Source: Bog-793 sp963785415
GTDB lineage: Bacteria > Actinomycetota > Acidimicrobiia > Acidimicrobiales > Bog-793
NCBI GenBank assembly: GCA_963785415.1
Contig: CAWAVB010000001.1
Span: forward strand, 868,001 to 932,000
DNA length: 64,000 nucleotides
Reading direction: 5' to 3'
Of this stretch, positions 17,351 through 26,239 are shown piece after piece (within the stretch, counting starts at the first letter, position 1; the number at the start of each line of letters is the position of its first letter). The notes beneath the pieces are model-generated. The model was not told where the DNA came from. It was given only the letters and a program-made list of their open reading frames with translations, and made no database searches. The position numbers and the translations under genes are program-made.

Positions 17351-18212
17351 GCGACGGGTCCCGGTGAAAAAGACCCACAAGCTCTACATCGGCGGGGCGT
17401 TCCCCCGTTCCGAGTCCGGGCGCAGCTACGTCGTCTCGACCCCCGGCGGCGAGTTCCTCGCCAACGCCGCGCTCGGTTCGAGAAAGGACGTGCGCGACGC
17501 CGTCGTCGCGGCGCGCGCCGCCCAGTCAGGCTGGGCGGGCGCGACCGCCTACAACCGCGGCCAGGTCCTCTACCGGGTCGCCGAGATCCTCGAGGACCGC
17601 CGGTCCCAGTTCGTCGCGGCCGTCGCCGCGGGCGAGGGGCTCGACGCGGACGGCGCCGCGGCCGCGGTCGACGCGGCGGTCGACCGCTGGGTCTGGTACG
17701 CGGGATGGTGCGACAAGGTCGCGCAGGTGGCCGGCTCGTCGAACCCCGTCGCGGGCCCGTACTTCAACTTCTCGATTCCCGAGCCGACCGGGGTCGTCGG
17801 TGTGCTCGCCCCGGCGCGCTCGTCGCTCCTCGGCCTCGTCAGCGTGCTCGCCCCCGTGCTCGTGACGGGGAACACCGCCGTCGTCATCGCCTCCGAGACG
17901 CGCCCGGTGCCGGCGGTCGTGCTCGGCGAGGTCCTCGCGACCTCCGACCTCCCCGGCGGCGTGGTCAACATCGTGACCGGCCGGGCGGCGGAGATCGCCG
18001 CGACGCTCGCCGCCCACCGGGACGTCGACGCCCTCGATCTCGCCGGGGCGCCGGCCGAGCTCGCCGCGGAGCTCGCCCGCGCGGCAGCGGTGAACGTGAA
18101 ACGCGTCCTCGCCGCGCCCCCCGACGAGCCCGACTGGACCGAACCGCCGACGCCGCGGCGCATCCTCGCGTTCGTCGAGACGAAGACCGTCTGGCACCCG
18201 GTCGGGACCTAG
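17343..18212 (+). CDS. Aldehyde-dehydrogenase-like protein lacking the catalytic domain
   Basis: The 289-residue protein matches the N-terminal, cofactor-binding half of aldehyde dehydrogenases. YIGGAFPRSESGR, PTGVVGVLAP and LPGGVVNIVTG are recognisable. It ends before any catalytic Cys, and the ELGG glutamate motif is absent. The C-terminus is the distinct RRILAFVETKTVWHPVG, with no sign of a frameshift. It is therefore probably a pseudoenzyme or a non-catalytic partner of the preceding dehydrogenase, with which it overlaps by 8 bases. As I recall, similar short paralogues end in the same TVWHP motif in other actinobacteria, which would argue against recent decay. Confidence 0.8.
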   Translation: MAERRVPVKKTHKLYIGGAFPRSESGRSYVVSTPGGEFLANAALGSRKDVRDAVVAARAAQSGWAGATAYNRGQVLYRVAEILEDRRSQFVAAVAAGEGLDADGAAAAVDAAVDRWVWYAGWCDKVAQVAGSSNPVAGPYFNFSIPEPTGVVGVLAPARSSLLGLVSVLAPVLVTGNTAVVIASETRPVPAVVLGEVLATSDLPGGVVNIVTGRAAEIAATLAAHRDVDALDLAGAPAELAAELARAAAVNVKRVLAAPPDEPDWTEPPTPRRILAFVETKTVWHPVGT

Positions 18213-18237
18213 ACCGGCACCGAGAAACGGAGGCCCT

Positions 18238-18855
18238 GTGGCTCTGCATGTCGTCGACCACCCGCTGGCGCACTCCCTGCTCACGGCGTTGCGGGACCGC
18301 TCGACGCCGCCGCCGCTTTTCCGCGTCCTCTCCAAGCGGCTCGCGCTCGTGCTCTGCGTCGAGGCGACGCGGGGGATCGCGACCGAGCCCGTCGAGGTCG
18401 AGACGCCGATCAAGACGACGACCGGGCGGCGGATCGCCACGACCATCGTCGCGGTCCCCATCCTGCGCGCCGGGCTCGGCATGCTCGAGGCGGTCACGGA
18501 ACTCTTCCCCGAGGTGCTCGTCGGCTACATCGGGCTGGAACGCGATCACGCCACGTTCGAGCCGTCGCTCTACTACTCGAAGGTCCCACCCCTCGACGGT
18601 CGCCTCGTTCTGCTGCTCGACCCGATGCTCGCGACCGGGGGCTCGGCGACGGCGGCCTGCACGGCCCTTTTCAAGGCGGGAGCCGAGGCCGTCTCCCTCG
18701 TCTCGGTCGTCTCCGCGCCCGAGGGGGTCGACCACCTGACCGCGGCGCACCCGACGGTCGACATCTACACGGCTGCCCTCGACGAGGGGCTGAACGAGCA
18801 CGCCTACATCGTCCCCGGTCTCGGCGACTTCGGTGACCGCCTCTTCGGCACCTAG
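18238..18855 (+). CDS. upp: Uracil phosphoribosyltransferase
   Basis: Upp makes UMP from uracil and PRPP, recovering the base freed by uridine or deoxyuridine breakdown. The 205-residue protein has VPILRAGLGMLEA, the PRPP loop LLLDPMLATGGSA near residue 125, and the uracil-binding tail YIVPGLGDFGDRLFGT. The GTG start follows ACGGAGG at good spacing. It closes the deoC run; the next plus-strand salvage gene, punA, is separated from it by a toxin-antitoxin-like insert. Confidence 0.94.
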   Translation: MALHVVDHPLAHSLLTALRDRSTPPPLFRVLSKRLALVLCVEATRGIATEPVEVETPIKTTTGRRIATTIVAVPILRAGLGMLEAVTELFPEVLVGYIGLERDHATFEPSLYYSKVPPLDGRLVLLLDPMLATGGSATAACTALFKAGAEAVSLVSVVSAPEGVDHLTAAHPTVDIYTAALDEGLNEHAYIVPGLGDFGDRLFGT

Positions 18856-18942
18856 AGCGGCGGTGATGGGTGCGCTGACGAGGCAGCACACCTGGCTTCT
18901 CATTGCTCGTGTGGGGACTGACCCGCCAGGCACACCTACGGG

Positions 18943-19671
18943 TCATCCGCGATTGCGAGCTGGCCCCCGTTGCCACTCGACCTTGTCCGACGCCCGAGTG
19001 TTGGATGGGGACAAGTCGGCCTGAACGAGGCACTTCGCGGCCGCGACAGCAAACCGATCGATTCCCGTGCGATCGCTCCGGAGGAGACCGGAAATATCCT
19101 TCAGGTAATCGAACCCCAGCCGGATGTGCGCTGCCAGCACCTCCGACGTCAAGTCCGATGTCGCAATCAGGCGACCCGCGAAAGCCTCCGGGTGCATGTC
19201 GGGGAGCAGCGCGAACAACTCACTTCGGTCCTTCTCGCCAGGTTGTGATTCAGGGCGGTCCAGGAGGGCCGCGAGCTTCGTCGCCGCGTGAGCATCGACA
19301 TCGAGCACCCTCCAGCCGTCAATCTCTTCCGTATATGCCGCGAGGGGTGCAACCCGAAGTTTCAGCTCACGGCCCAGGCGCGACCGGCGTGGCACATAGA
19401 GGTCGACGTGGATGCCTTCGACCTCGGCGCGCCACTTGATCCCGCCGAGATGGCTCGATTCGGAGTGATCGTCAGCGAGGGCGAATATCACGTCGCGGCC
19501 TGAATGATCGACGATGAGGTCTATGTCGTGGCTCGTGGGACCGTGCTTGCGCACCCATGTGCCCCAACCGCCGATCAGGATCCCATCCGGCACGATGTCC
19601 ACGAGCTGACGAAGGACTTTGAAGCTCTGGTCGGTGAGATCCTTCGGGTAGAAGCTCTTAGGCTGCGGCAT
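18943..19671 (-). CDS. AbiEii-like nucleotidyltransferase (putative toxin)
   Basis: This 242-residue protein has the minimal nucleotidyltransferase signature GGWG at residues 34-37, then DID at 49-51, as in AbiEii/AbiGii toxins and MNT proteins. A possible third acidic residue lies in GIHVDLYV. The C-terminal half is helical. It is the second gene after the winged-helix gene, with a 14-base overlap. In type IV AbiE systems such an enzyme is the toxin. It has a lower GC content than the salvage genes around it and splits upp from punA, which suggests insertion by transfer. A plain nucleotidyltransferase without a toxic role remains possible. Confidence 0.75.
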   Translation of the reverse strand: MPQPKSFYPKDLTDQSFKVLRQLVDIVPDGILIGGWGTWVRKHGPTSHDIDLIVDHSGRDVIFALADDHSESSHLGGIKWRAEVEGIHVDLYVPRRSRLGRELKLRVAPLAAYTEEIDGWRVLDVDAHAATKLAALLDRPESQPGEKDRSELFALLPDMHPEAFAGRLIATSDLTSEVLAAHIRLGFDYLKDISGLLRSDRTGIDRFAVAAAKCLVQADLSPSNTRASDKVEWQRGPARNRG

Positions 19672-20257
19672 CAGCGGCGATCAGGTCGTTCACCTCGGCC
19701 ACGAAGCGAGCCGCTTGCCAGCCGGGAAGATTGAACAAGTCGACATAACATTGGGCAAGCGGGGCCACCCTCCCGTATCGCCCCAGCAACGGATCCGGCT
19801 CGAGGACGATAAGCCGTGTCGGTCCGTCGGCGTCCGAGCCGAAGTCCTCCAACGGCGCGCCGTAGTAGACAACCGTGTCATACGAGGCGATCGGATTACT
19901 CCTTAGGTGACTCACGATTCCGCCGAATCCGCTCAGCACGGCATCCGACTCTCGCACCCGTCGCTCGATTTGATTGGGTGACAGCGCCGACGTCGATCGG
20001 CAAAGCACGTCGTTCTCCAGGTTCCTCTTTCCGGCCCACAGCACGAGGAGACGCCACGGGTCAATGACCCGCACACCACGGCTCGGATGCACGACGACCG
20101 CACCGATCGTGGTTGGCCGTTCAAGTGCCTTGTGCACCGTTGAGACGCCCAAACCAAGTTCGGATGCAATTGCCGTGATCGACGGCTGACGACGCTCGTC
20201 ACGCTCAAGCGCTGCCGCGAGGAGATAGCGCCACACGGACTCGGTCTTGCTGATCAT
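19658..20257 (-). CDS. AbiEi-like winged-helix regulator (putative antitoxin)
   Basis: The 199-residue protein starts with a helix-turn-helix (SITAIASELGLGVSTVHKAL, residues about 26-45). Its C-terminal part resembles AbiEi antitoxins: PWRLLVLWAGKR, then VVYYGAP, then APLAQCYVDLFNLPGWQA. I take ATG 20257 as the start: TACACT lies 7 bases upstream and would give a leaderless message. A GTG at 20281 is also in frame. A cluster of inverted repeats overlaps the promoter, so self-repression is likely. It precedes and overlaps the nucleotidyltransferase gene. Confidence 0.75.
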   Translation of the reverse strand: MISKTESVWRYLLAAALERDERRQPSITAIASELGLGVSTVHKALERPTTIGAVVVHPSRGVRVIDPWRLLVLWAGKRNLENDVLCRSTSALSPNQIERRVRESDAVLSGFGGIVSHLRSNPIASYDTVVYYGAPLEDFGSDADGPTRLIVLEPDPLLGRYGRVAPLAQCYVDLFNLPGWQAARFVAEVNDLIAADAAA

Positions 20258-20275
20258 GTTCAGCAGTGTAGCAAG

Positions 20276-20317
20276 TTCCACTTACTAGTGGAAGTATATA
20301 TCCACTAATTTATGGAA
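20276..20317. promoter_or_regulatory. Operator cluster of the AbiE-like pair
   Basis: TTCCAC (20276-20281) faces GTGGAA (20288-20293). Overlapping it, AGTGGA (20287-20292) faces TCCACT (20301-20306), with a further TGGAA near 20313. The stretch is strikingly AT-rich for this genome. On the minus strand TTCCAC and TACACT are spaced 17 bp like -35 and -10 boxes, so a bound repressor would cover the promoter. Confidence 0.65.
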
Positions 20318-20540
20318 TATGTTCTTCACCTGCGGCGACACGTGCCATGAGTTACCAAGACGACCGAGTCAACGATCCCGCCCGACGCAGTTGCGTGTCC
20401 GACCGCGCGCGTTTCATCAGCGCACGCATCGCCAGCGCGGCTGGCGGCGGGACGACGCTCCTCCGGATACCGGGTCCCGGGCGCAAGCCGGCCACCGCAA
20501 ATCGCGAAACGGTAGGGTCGTGCGCGGCAATGGAGAAGCG

Positions 20541-21362
20541 ATGACACCCGGCCCGTTTGAGCTCGCCAGATCAGGCGCGGAGACGCTGGTCGCCGAGCTC
20601 GGCGGGGTGCACCACGTCGCCGCGGTGGTCCTCGGCTCGGGATGGCAGGACGCCGCCGATGGCCTCGGGACGACGAAGGCCGAGCTGGCGACGGGTGACC
20701 TCCCGGGGTTCGTGCGCCCTACCGTCGCCGGGCACGAAGGGCTGGTCCGCTCCGTGGACGTCGGGGGGAGGCGGGTCCTCGTCCTGCTCGGCCGCGTCCA
20801 TCTCTACGAGGGACGCTCGGCGGCCGAGGTCGTCCACCCGGTCCGCGTCGCGGTGCTCGCGGGGTGCCCGGTCGTCGTCCTCACGAACGCGGCGGGCGGA
20901 CTCGACCCCGGGATGCGCAAGGGCCAGGCGGTGCTGATCCGGGACCAGATCAACCTGACCGGGGCCTCGCCGCTCACGGGACCGCCGCCGCCCGAGGGGT
21001 ACGCGGCGCGTTTTGTCGACCTCACGGGGCTGTACCCGGCGAAACTGCGCGACCTCGCCCGCGAGGTCGACCCTGCGCTCACCGAGGGCGTCTACGCCGG
21101 GCTGCCGGGGCCCCAGTACGAGACACCTGCTGAGATCGCCATGCTCCAAAACGCCGGCGCACAGCTCGTCGGGATGTCGACGACGCTCGAAGCGATCGCA
21201 GCGCGCCACCTCGGCGCTTCCGTCCTCGGCGTCTCGCTCGTCACGAACCACGCCGCCGGCGTCGCCCATGCGCCGATCGATCACGCTGAGGTGCTCGAAG
21301 CCGGTTCCGCCGCCGCCCCGGGTCTCGCCCGACTGATTGCCAGCTTCGTCACACGGCTGTGA
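20541..21362 (+). CDS. punA: Purine nucleoside phosphorylase
   Basis: This trimer-type phosphorylase cleaves inosine, guanosine and their deoxy forms to base and (deoxy)ribose-1-phosphate. The 273 residues include VVLGSGW, the phosphate-site region GRVHLYEG, TNAAGGLDPGM, GLPGPQYETPAE and VGMSTTLE with VTNHAAG. The ATG at 20541 follows GGAG; a longer open frame upstream lacks family similarity. A TAGGGT -10 box lies at about 20512. Its stop overlaps the phosphomutase GTG as GTGA, so the sugar phosphate made here can be isomerised by the next product. Confidence 0.93.
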   Translation: MTPGPFELARSGAETLVAELGGVHHVAAVVLGSGWQDAADGLGTTKAELATGDLPGFVRPTVAGHEGLVRSVDVGGRRVLVLLGRVHLYEGRSAAEVVHPVRVAVLAGCPVVVLTNAAGGLDPGMRKGQAVLIRDQINLTGASPLTGPPPPEGYAARFVDLTGLYPAKLRDLAREVDPALTEGVYAGLPGPQYETPAEIAMLQNAGAQLVGMSTTLEAIAARHLGASVLGVSLVTNHAAGVAHAPIDHAEVLEAGSAAAPGLARLIASFVTRL

Positions 21363-23083
21363 CACCCGAGTCCAAAGCCGACCGCGACGCGCCGGAGCTA
21401 CCGCGCGCGCTCGTCGACGAGGTCCTGGCGTGGATCGACCGCGACCCGGATCCGGCGACCCGGGCCGAGCTCGAGGGGCTCCTCGAGGCTCGCGACGAGG
21501 AGGCGCTGCGGGCCCGTTTCGACCGCCCCCTCGTGTTCGGGACCGCCGGCCTGCGCGGCGCGCTCGGCGCCGGCCCGGGGCGGATGAACCGGGCCGTCGT
21601 GCGCGCGACGACGGCGGGACTCGCCCGCTGGGTCGCGGACCAAGGCGACGCGGCCCGCCGTGCGGGCGTCGTCGTCGGCTACGACGCCCGCCACGGCTCG
21701 GCGGCCTTCGCCAAGGACGTCGCGGCGGTGGCGGCGGCGGCGGGCGTGCGCGTGCGCGCTTTTCCCCGCGCCCTGCCCACGCCGATCACCGCCTTCGCCG
21801 TGCGTCAACTGGGTGCCGCGGCCGGCGTGATGATCACCGCGAGCCACAACCCGGCGGCCGACAACGGCTACAAGGCCTACGCCCCCGACGGCGCCCAGGT
21901 GATCCCCCCGGACGACGCGCGGATCGCCGACCTCGCCGCCGAACTCGGCCCGGCACCGGAGGCCGGCCCGAGGCGCGGAGCGCGCGCCCTCGTCGAGCGC
22001 CTCGACGAGACCCCGCTGCTTTCCGCCTACGCGGCGGCGGTCGCGTCGGTCCTCGAGCCGGACGGGCCGCGCCAACTGCGGATCGTCTACACGCCCCTCC
22101 ACGGAGTCGGGGGTGCGGTCCTCCCGGAGCTCCTCGTCGGTGCGGGATTCGATCCTCCGGCCCTCGTCGAACGGCAGGCCGATCCGGACCCGGATTTCCC
22201 GACCGTCGCGTTCCCGAACCCCGAGGAGCCGGGAGCACTCGACCTCGCCCTCGCCCGGGCCCGGGAGGTCGGTGCCGACGTCATCCTCGCCAACGACCCC
22301 GACGCCGACCGCCTGGCGGTTGCCTTCGCCGACCGCGCCGGCGCATTCCGGGTGCTCAGCGGCGACGAGCTCGGCACGCTCCTCGGCGACTACCTCCTCG
22401 GAAGACGGCCGGGACCGGGCCGGCTCGTCGCGACGACGATCGTCTCGTCGTCGCTGCTCGCCGCGCTCGCCGCCGAAGCCGGTGCCGACTACGCCGAGAC
22501 CCTCACCGGTTTCAAGTGGATCGCCCGCGCCGCGGCCGCACGCCCCGGATCCCGTCTCGTCTTCGGCTACGAGGAGGCCCTCGGCTACGCGGTCTCGGAC
22601 GCGGTCGCCGACAAGGACGGGCTCTCGGCCGCGCTCGTCGCCGCCGAGCTCGCCGCCACGGAGAAGGCGGCGGATCGCACCCTCGCCGACCGGCTGGACG
22701 ACATCGCCGCCCGCCTCGGCGTGCACCTCACGACCCAGATCGCCCTGCGGGGAGAAGGCGAGGGAGCGATCGGCGAGTTCGCGGCGGCGATGGCGCGCCT
22801 GCGGGCGCACCCGCCCGGCCGGCTCGCCGGGATCGCGGTGACCGAGGTCATCGACTATGCGCCGGGGACCCGGGACCTCCCGCCCGCCGACGTCCTCGCC
22901 TGGCGGCTGGGCGACGGCGCCCGGGTCGTCCTCCGTCCGAGCGGGACCGAGCCGAAGTTCAAGGCCTACCTCGAGGTGAGGACCGATCCTCCCGGCCGGA
23001 CCGGGCTCGAAACGGCCCGCGCCGAGGCCGCGGCGACCCTCGCCCGGCTGCGTCGCGACGTCGAGGCGATCCTCGCGAGCTAG
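21359..23083 (+). CDS. Phosphohexomutase / phosphopentomutase-like enzyme
   Basis: The 574-residue alpha-D-phosphohexomutase has all four family motifs. Catalytic Ser162 is in MITASHNP, the metal loop is NDPDADR, the sugar loop is GYEEALGY and the phosphate site is RPSGTEPKFKAY. Members act as phosphoglucomutase or phosphomannomutase, and this group has phosphopentomutase members. Lying directly after punA with a GTGA overlap, it may well convert (deoxy)ribose-1-phosphate to the 5-phosphate that DeoC needs. Specificity cannot be read from the sequence alone. The stop is interleaved with that of the convergent add gene (CTAG). Confidence 0.9.
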   Translation: MTPESKADRDAPELPRALVDEVLAWIDRDPDPATRAELEGLLEARDEEALRARFDRPLVFGTAGLRGALGAGPGRMNRAVVRATTAGLARWVADQGDAARRAGVVVGYDARHGSAAFAKDVAAVAAAAGVRVRAFPRALPTPITAFAVRQLGAAAGVMITASHNPAADNGYKAYAPDGAQVIPPDDARIADLAAELGPAPEAGPRRGARALVERLDETPLLSAYAAAVASVLEPDGPRQLRIVYTPLHGVGGAVLPELLVGAGFDPPALVERQADPDPDFPTVAFPNPEEPGALDLALARAREVGADVILANDPDADRLAVAFADRAGAFRVLSGDELGTLLGDYLLGRRPGPGRLVATTIVSSSLLAALAAEAGADYAETLTGFKWIARAAAARPGSRLVFGYEEALGYAVSDAVADKDGLSAALVAAELAATEKAADRTLADRLDDIAARLGVHLTTQIALRGEGEGAIGEFAAAMARLRAHPPGRLAGIAVTEVIDYAPGTRDLPPADVLAWRLGDGARVVLRPSGTEPKFKAYLEVRTDPPGRTGLETARAEAAATLARLRRDVEAILAS

Positions 23084-24216
23084 TCCCCCTGCCGTGAGCG
23101 CCGGTTCTCCGGGCCCACCGGGGTTCCGTCGAGGAACGCCGCGAAGCCCGGCTTGATCATCGTGTCGATGATGACGAGCCGGTCGTCGAAGGGGTAGAAG
23201 GCGCTCTTCATCGCGTTGATCGCCAGCCAGCTGAGGTCGGGCCAGCCCCAGCCGAAGGCGGCGGCGCATCTCGCGAGCTCCGAGGAGAGTGTCAGCCCGC
23301 TCATCAGGCGGTTGTCGGTGTTAACGGTCACCCGGAACCGGAGTTCGCGCAGCAGGCCGATCGGGTGGTCGGCGAGGTCGGCGACGACGCCGGTGTGCAC
23401 GTTCGACGTCGGGCAGAGCTCGAGGGGGATGCGCAGGTCGCGGATGTAGCTCGCCAACCGGCCGAGCGTGACCTGGCCGTCGGGCGCGACGGTGATGTCG
23501 TCGACGATCCGCACCCCGTGGCCGAGCCGCTCGGCGTTGCACCACTGGAGCGCCTGCCAGATCGACGGCAGTCCGAAGGCCTCCCCGGCGTGGAGGGTCG
23601 CGTGGAAGTTCTCCCGCTGGACGAGCTGGAAGGCGTCGAGGTGCTGGGTCGGCGGGTACCCCGCCTCCGGCCCGGCGACGTCGAACCCGGCGACGCCCTC
23701 ATCGCGGTAGCGCACGGCGAGCTCGGCGATCTCGAGGGACCGCGCCGCGGTCCGCATCGCCGTGAGGAGCGCCCGCACGACGATCGGCCTGCCCGCGGCG
23801 GAGGCCGCCGCCATGCCGGCACGGAAGCCCTCGAGGACCGACTCCACGACCTCGGGAAGTTCGAGCCCCTCCTCGGTGTGCAGCTCGGGCGCGAAGCGGA
23901 CCTCGGCGTAGACGACACCGTCTGCCGCGAGGTCCTCGACGCACTCGACGGCGACACGCCGGATGGCGTCCTTGTGCTGCATGACGCCGACGGTGTGGGT
24001 GAAGCCCTCGAGGAAGCGAACGAGGTCCCGCCGCGGCGCGGCGATGGCGAACGACCGGGCGAGCTCGTCGGGATCGGTCGTCGGCAGGCCCCGGTAGCCG
24101 CATTCGGCGGCCAGTTCGACGAGGGTGGTCGGACGAAGCCCCCCGTCGAGGTGGTCATGCAACAGGACCTTCGGCGAGCGGACGATGTCCTCGAGACTCG
24201 GTGCCTTCTCAGCCAT
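23080..24216 (-). CDS. add: Adenosine deaminase
   Basis: Add converts adenosine or deoxyadenosine to inosine or deoxyinosine, feeding PunA. The 378-residue TIM-barrel enzyme has metal ligands in LLHDHLDGG (near residue 19), the proton shuttle motif HAGEAFG, LGHGVRI and VTVNTDNRLMS. The NTDN form in place of NTDD is, as I recall, usual in actinobacterial enzymes. TAACCT lies 6 bases before the ATG, so a leaderless message is likely. It is convergent with the phosphomutase gene, their ends sharing four bases. Confidence 0.94.
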   Translation of the reverse strand: MAEKAPSLEDIVRSPKVLLHDHLDGGLRPTTLVELAAECGYRGLPTTDPDELARSFAIAAPRRDLVRFLEGFTHTVGVMQHKDAIRRVAVECVEDLAADGVVYAEVRFAPELHTEEGLELPEVVESVLEGFRAGMAAASAAGRPIVVRALLTAMRTAARSLEIAELAVRYRDEGVAGFDVAGPEAGYPPTQHLDAFQLVQRENFHATLHAGEAFGLPSIWQALQWCNAERLGHGVRIVDDITVAPDGQVTLGRLASYIRDLRIPLELCPTSNVHTGVVADLADHPIGLLRELRFRVTVNTDNRLMSGLTLSSELARCAAAFGWGWPDLSWLAINAMKSAFYPFDDRLVIIDTMIKPGFAAFLDGTPVGPENRRSRQGD

Positions 24217-24404
24217 GCCCGCAGGTTAGTGGTGGACGCGCGCCTCGCGGCCGGGCGGCCCCGGGTCACGGCGGACAGACGGAACCATGAAGCCACGACC
24301 GACGCTCGCCTCCTCGGGCGCGCCGCTCGTGCGAGTCGCCAGAACGATCCTGGGCCCGCGGGCCGACGTGGTTCGCGTTGCGCTGGGCGCGGTCCATGCC
24401 GACG

Positions 24405-24923
24405 TCAGTCGCGCGTCGACTGACCTTCGGGCGTGCCGCCCGCGATCTGCTGGGCGAGCTGGTGAATCCTCTGGGTGAGATCGTGCACCTTCTGGGTGAG
24501 GTCCGTGTTCGAGGCGAGCAGCTGGTCGATCTTGTGCGTCTCGTTGTAGTGATGAGCAGCGAGGATCTCGTCACGTGCCGCCGCCCGGTTCTGGCTCATC
24601 ATGATGATCGGCGCCTGGATACCCGCGAGTCCTGAGAGCACGAGGTTGAGGGCTATGTAGGGGTAGGGATCGAAGGCCCGGTGGCTGAGGACATGCTGGA
24701 TGAGAACGGTGTTGATCACGATCCACAACACGATCATCCCGATGAAGATGAAGATGAACGGCCACGAACCTCCGAAGCTCGCGATTTCGTCGGCGACGCG
24801 CTCGCCGAGGGTACGGTCGTCATGCGCGGCTTTCAGCGCTGGGTGGGCGTGCTCCGGATGACGCCACGGGAACCAACTGCTGCGCGACGAAGTCCTGGCT
24901 GCGGTGACGGTGTCCGCGGTCAC
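24405..24923 (-). CDS. DUF1003 membrane protein
   Basis: This 172-residue protein fits DUF1003. It has a conserved GERVADEIASFGGSWPFI start, two membrane helices (about residues 55-75 and 85-108) split by the short loop HRAFDPYPYI, and NRAAARDEI after the second helix. The cytoplasmic tail (about 130-160) has a coiled-coil-like heptad pattern. Its function is not established. I choose GTG 24923 because AAGGTGG lies six bases before it; the frame opens at 24956 but without a ribosome site. Confidence 0.85.
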   Translation of the reverse strand: MTADTVTAARTSSRSSWFPWRHPEHAHPALKAAHDDRTLGERVADEIASFGGSWPFIFIFIGMIVLWIVINTVLIQHVLSHRAFDPYPYIALNLVLSGLAGIQAPIIMMSQNRAAARDEILAAHHYNETHKIDQLLASNTDLTQKVHDLTQRIHQLAQQIAGGTPEGQSTRD

Positions 24924-25172
24924 TGGTATCCACCTTTCCTCATGCGTCGAGACCACCGAATGTTGACACTTGCGCAGCGCCGGGGACTCTCGGTCGAGCG
25001 GTGCAATGAATCCGAGAAGCGACGATCCGAAGGGCCGCCGGTCTGACCGGGGACGCCGGACGGTTCGGGGCAGAAGCGCCCAGGCCGTTTTCTCGAGGAC
25101 ACACGGTCGGACGGAATGGTATTCGCGACCCCGGGTTAGCCTCCTATCCGCACCGGATCAGAAAGGACGACA

Positions 25173-25958
25173 GTGGTCTCTCGCGCGAGTTTCGACGCCG
25201 TCGCCTTGCGCGGCGGAGCCGAGATGCCGATCCTCGGGTTCGGGACCTGGCAGATGCGGGGTGGGCGCGCTCGCGAGGCGGTGCTCTGCGCCTTGCAGGT
25301 GGGCTACCGCCACATCGACACCGCCACGCTCTACAAGAACGAAACCGAAGTGGGACTTGCCCTCGCCGACAGCGGGTTGCGTCGAGAGGAGGTCTTCCTC
25401 ACGACCAAGCTGCTGCCCGAGGAGGCGCACGCAAGGCCGGCCATCGAGAGGAGCCTTGCGGAGCTTCGGGTCGACTACGTCGATCTCTGGCTCATCCACT
25501 GGCCCCCTCCCCCGGCCAGTTCGCTCTCGCTCTATCAGGAGATGCTCGCATTGCGCGACGAGGGTCTTGCGCACGCGATCGGGGTGAGCAACTACAGCAC
25601 CGGGGAAATCGACGACCTCACGGCTGCGACGGGAGAGATCCCCGAAGTCAATCAGATCCGCTGGAGTCCGTTCCTCTACGACCCCTCACGACAGCGCGAA
25701 CTCGACCGACGCGGCGTCGTCCTCGAAGGGTACAGTCCGCTAAAGGAGAGCCGTCTCGACGATCCCGTCATCACCGCGATCGCAGCCGCCATCGGCGCCA
25801 CGCCGGCACAGGTCGTGCTGCGATGGCACATTCAGCATCGCGTCGTCGTCATTCCGAAGTCGATCGATCCCGATCGCATCGCTAAGAACTTCGACGTCTT
25901 CAACTTCTCGTTGGACACCGACTCGATGCGGCAACTTGACGACCTCTCTTCGCGTTAG
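25173..25958 (+). CDS. Aldo/keto reductase
   Basis: The 261-residue TIM-barrel oxidoreductase would reduce aldehydes or ketones with NADPH. The catalytic tetrad fits: Asp in HIDTATLYKNE (with the Tyr), Lys in LTTKLLPEE and His in LIHWPPPP. Cofactor-binding motifs are GVSNYS and VVVIPKSIDPDRI. It belongs to the 2,5-diketogluconate-reductase-like group, but the substrate is unknown. The GTG start follows AAAGGA, and a TAGCCT -10 box lies at 25137-25142. The gene stands alone. Downstream, 25959-26239 shows no gene. Confidence 0.9.
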   Translation: MVSRASFDAVALRGGAEMPILGFGTWQMRGGRAREAVLCALQVGYRHIDTATLYKNETEVGLALADSGLRREEVFLTTKLLPEEAHARPAIERSLAELRVDYVDLWLIHWPPPPASSLSLYQEMLALRDEGLAHAIGVSNYSTGEIDDLTAATGEIPEVNQIRWSPFLYDPSRQRELDRRGVVLEGYSPLKESRLDDPVITAIAAAIGATPAQVVLRWHIQHRVVVIPKSIDPDRIAKNFDVFNFSLDTDSMRQLDDLSSR

Positions 25959-26239
25959 CCCTTCCGAGCCAGCGCGACCATGACGCGCCCGCACTCCGCG
26001 CGTCCCGATAAGTCCGCCAATCTGGCAGTCAAGATGCTCGACGAGAAGGTCGCGACCTTGGCTGTCACAACTGCTCGAGGAGTCATGATGTGCCCGCGGC
26101 AACCTGTTCCAGGTCCGGCTGGAACGGGCTGGCTCCCGAACCGGGGTACGCACTTCCCGGAAGTTCTCTTTGGGCTGTTCGCAGTTGCCTCGACCGCACG
26201 AGGCACTTCCGACAGACGCAGGCTGGGGCGCCTAACTGC

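Noticed and set aside
20319..20540. N-terminal extension of purine nucleoside phosphorylase
   Set aside because: The extra 74 residues are unlike the family, and the ATG at 20541 has a GGAG site and an upstream -10 box.
21337..23097. 586-codon plus-strand ORF over the phosphomutase gene
   Set aside because: Its product is an Arg/Gly/Pro-rich shadow; the overlapping frame has all four phosphohexomutase motifs.
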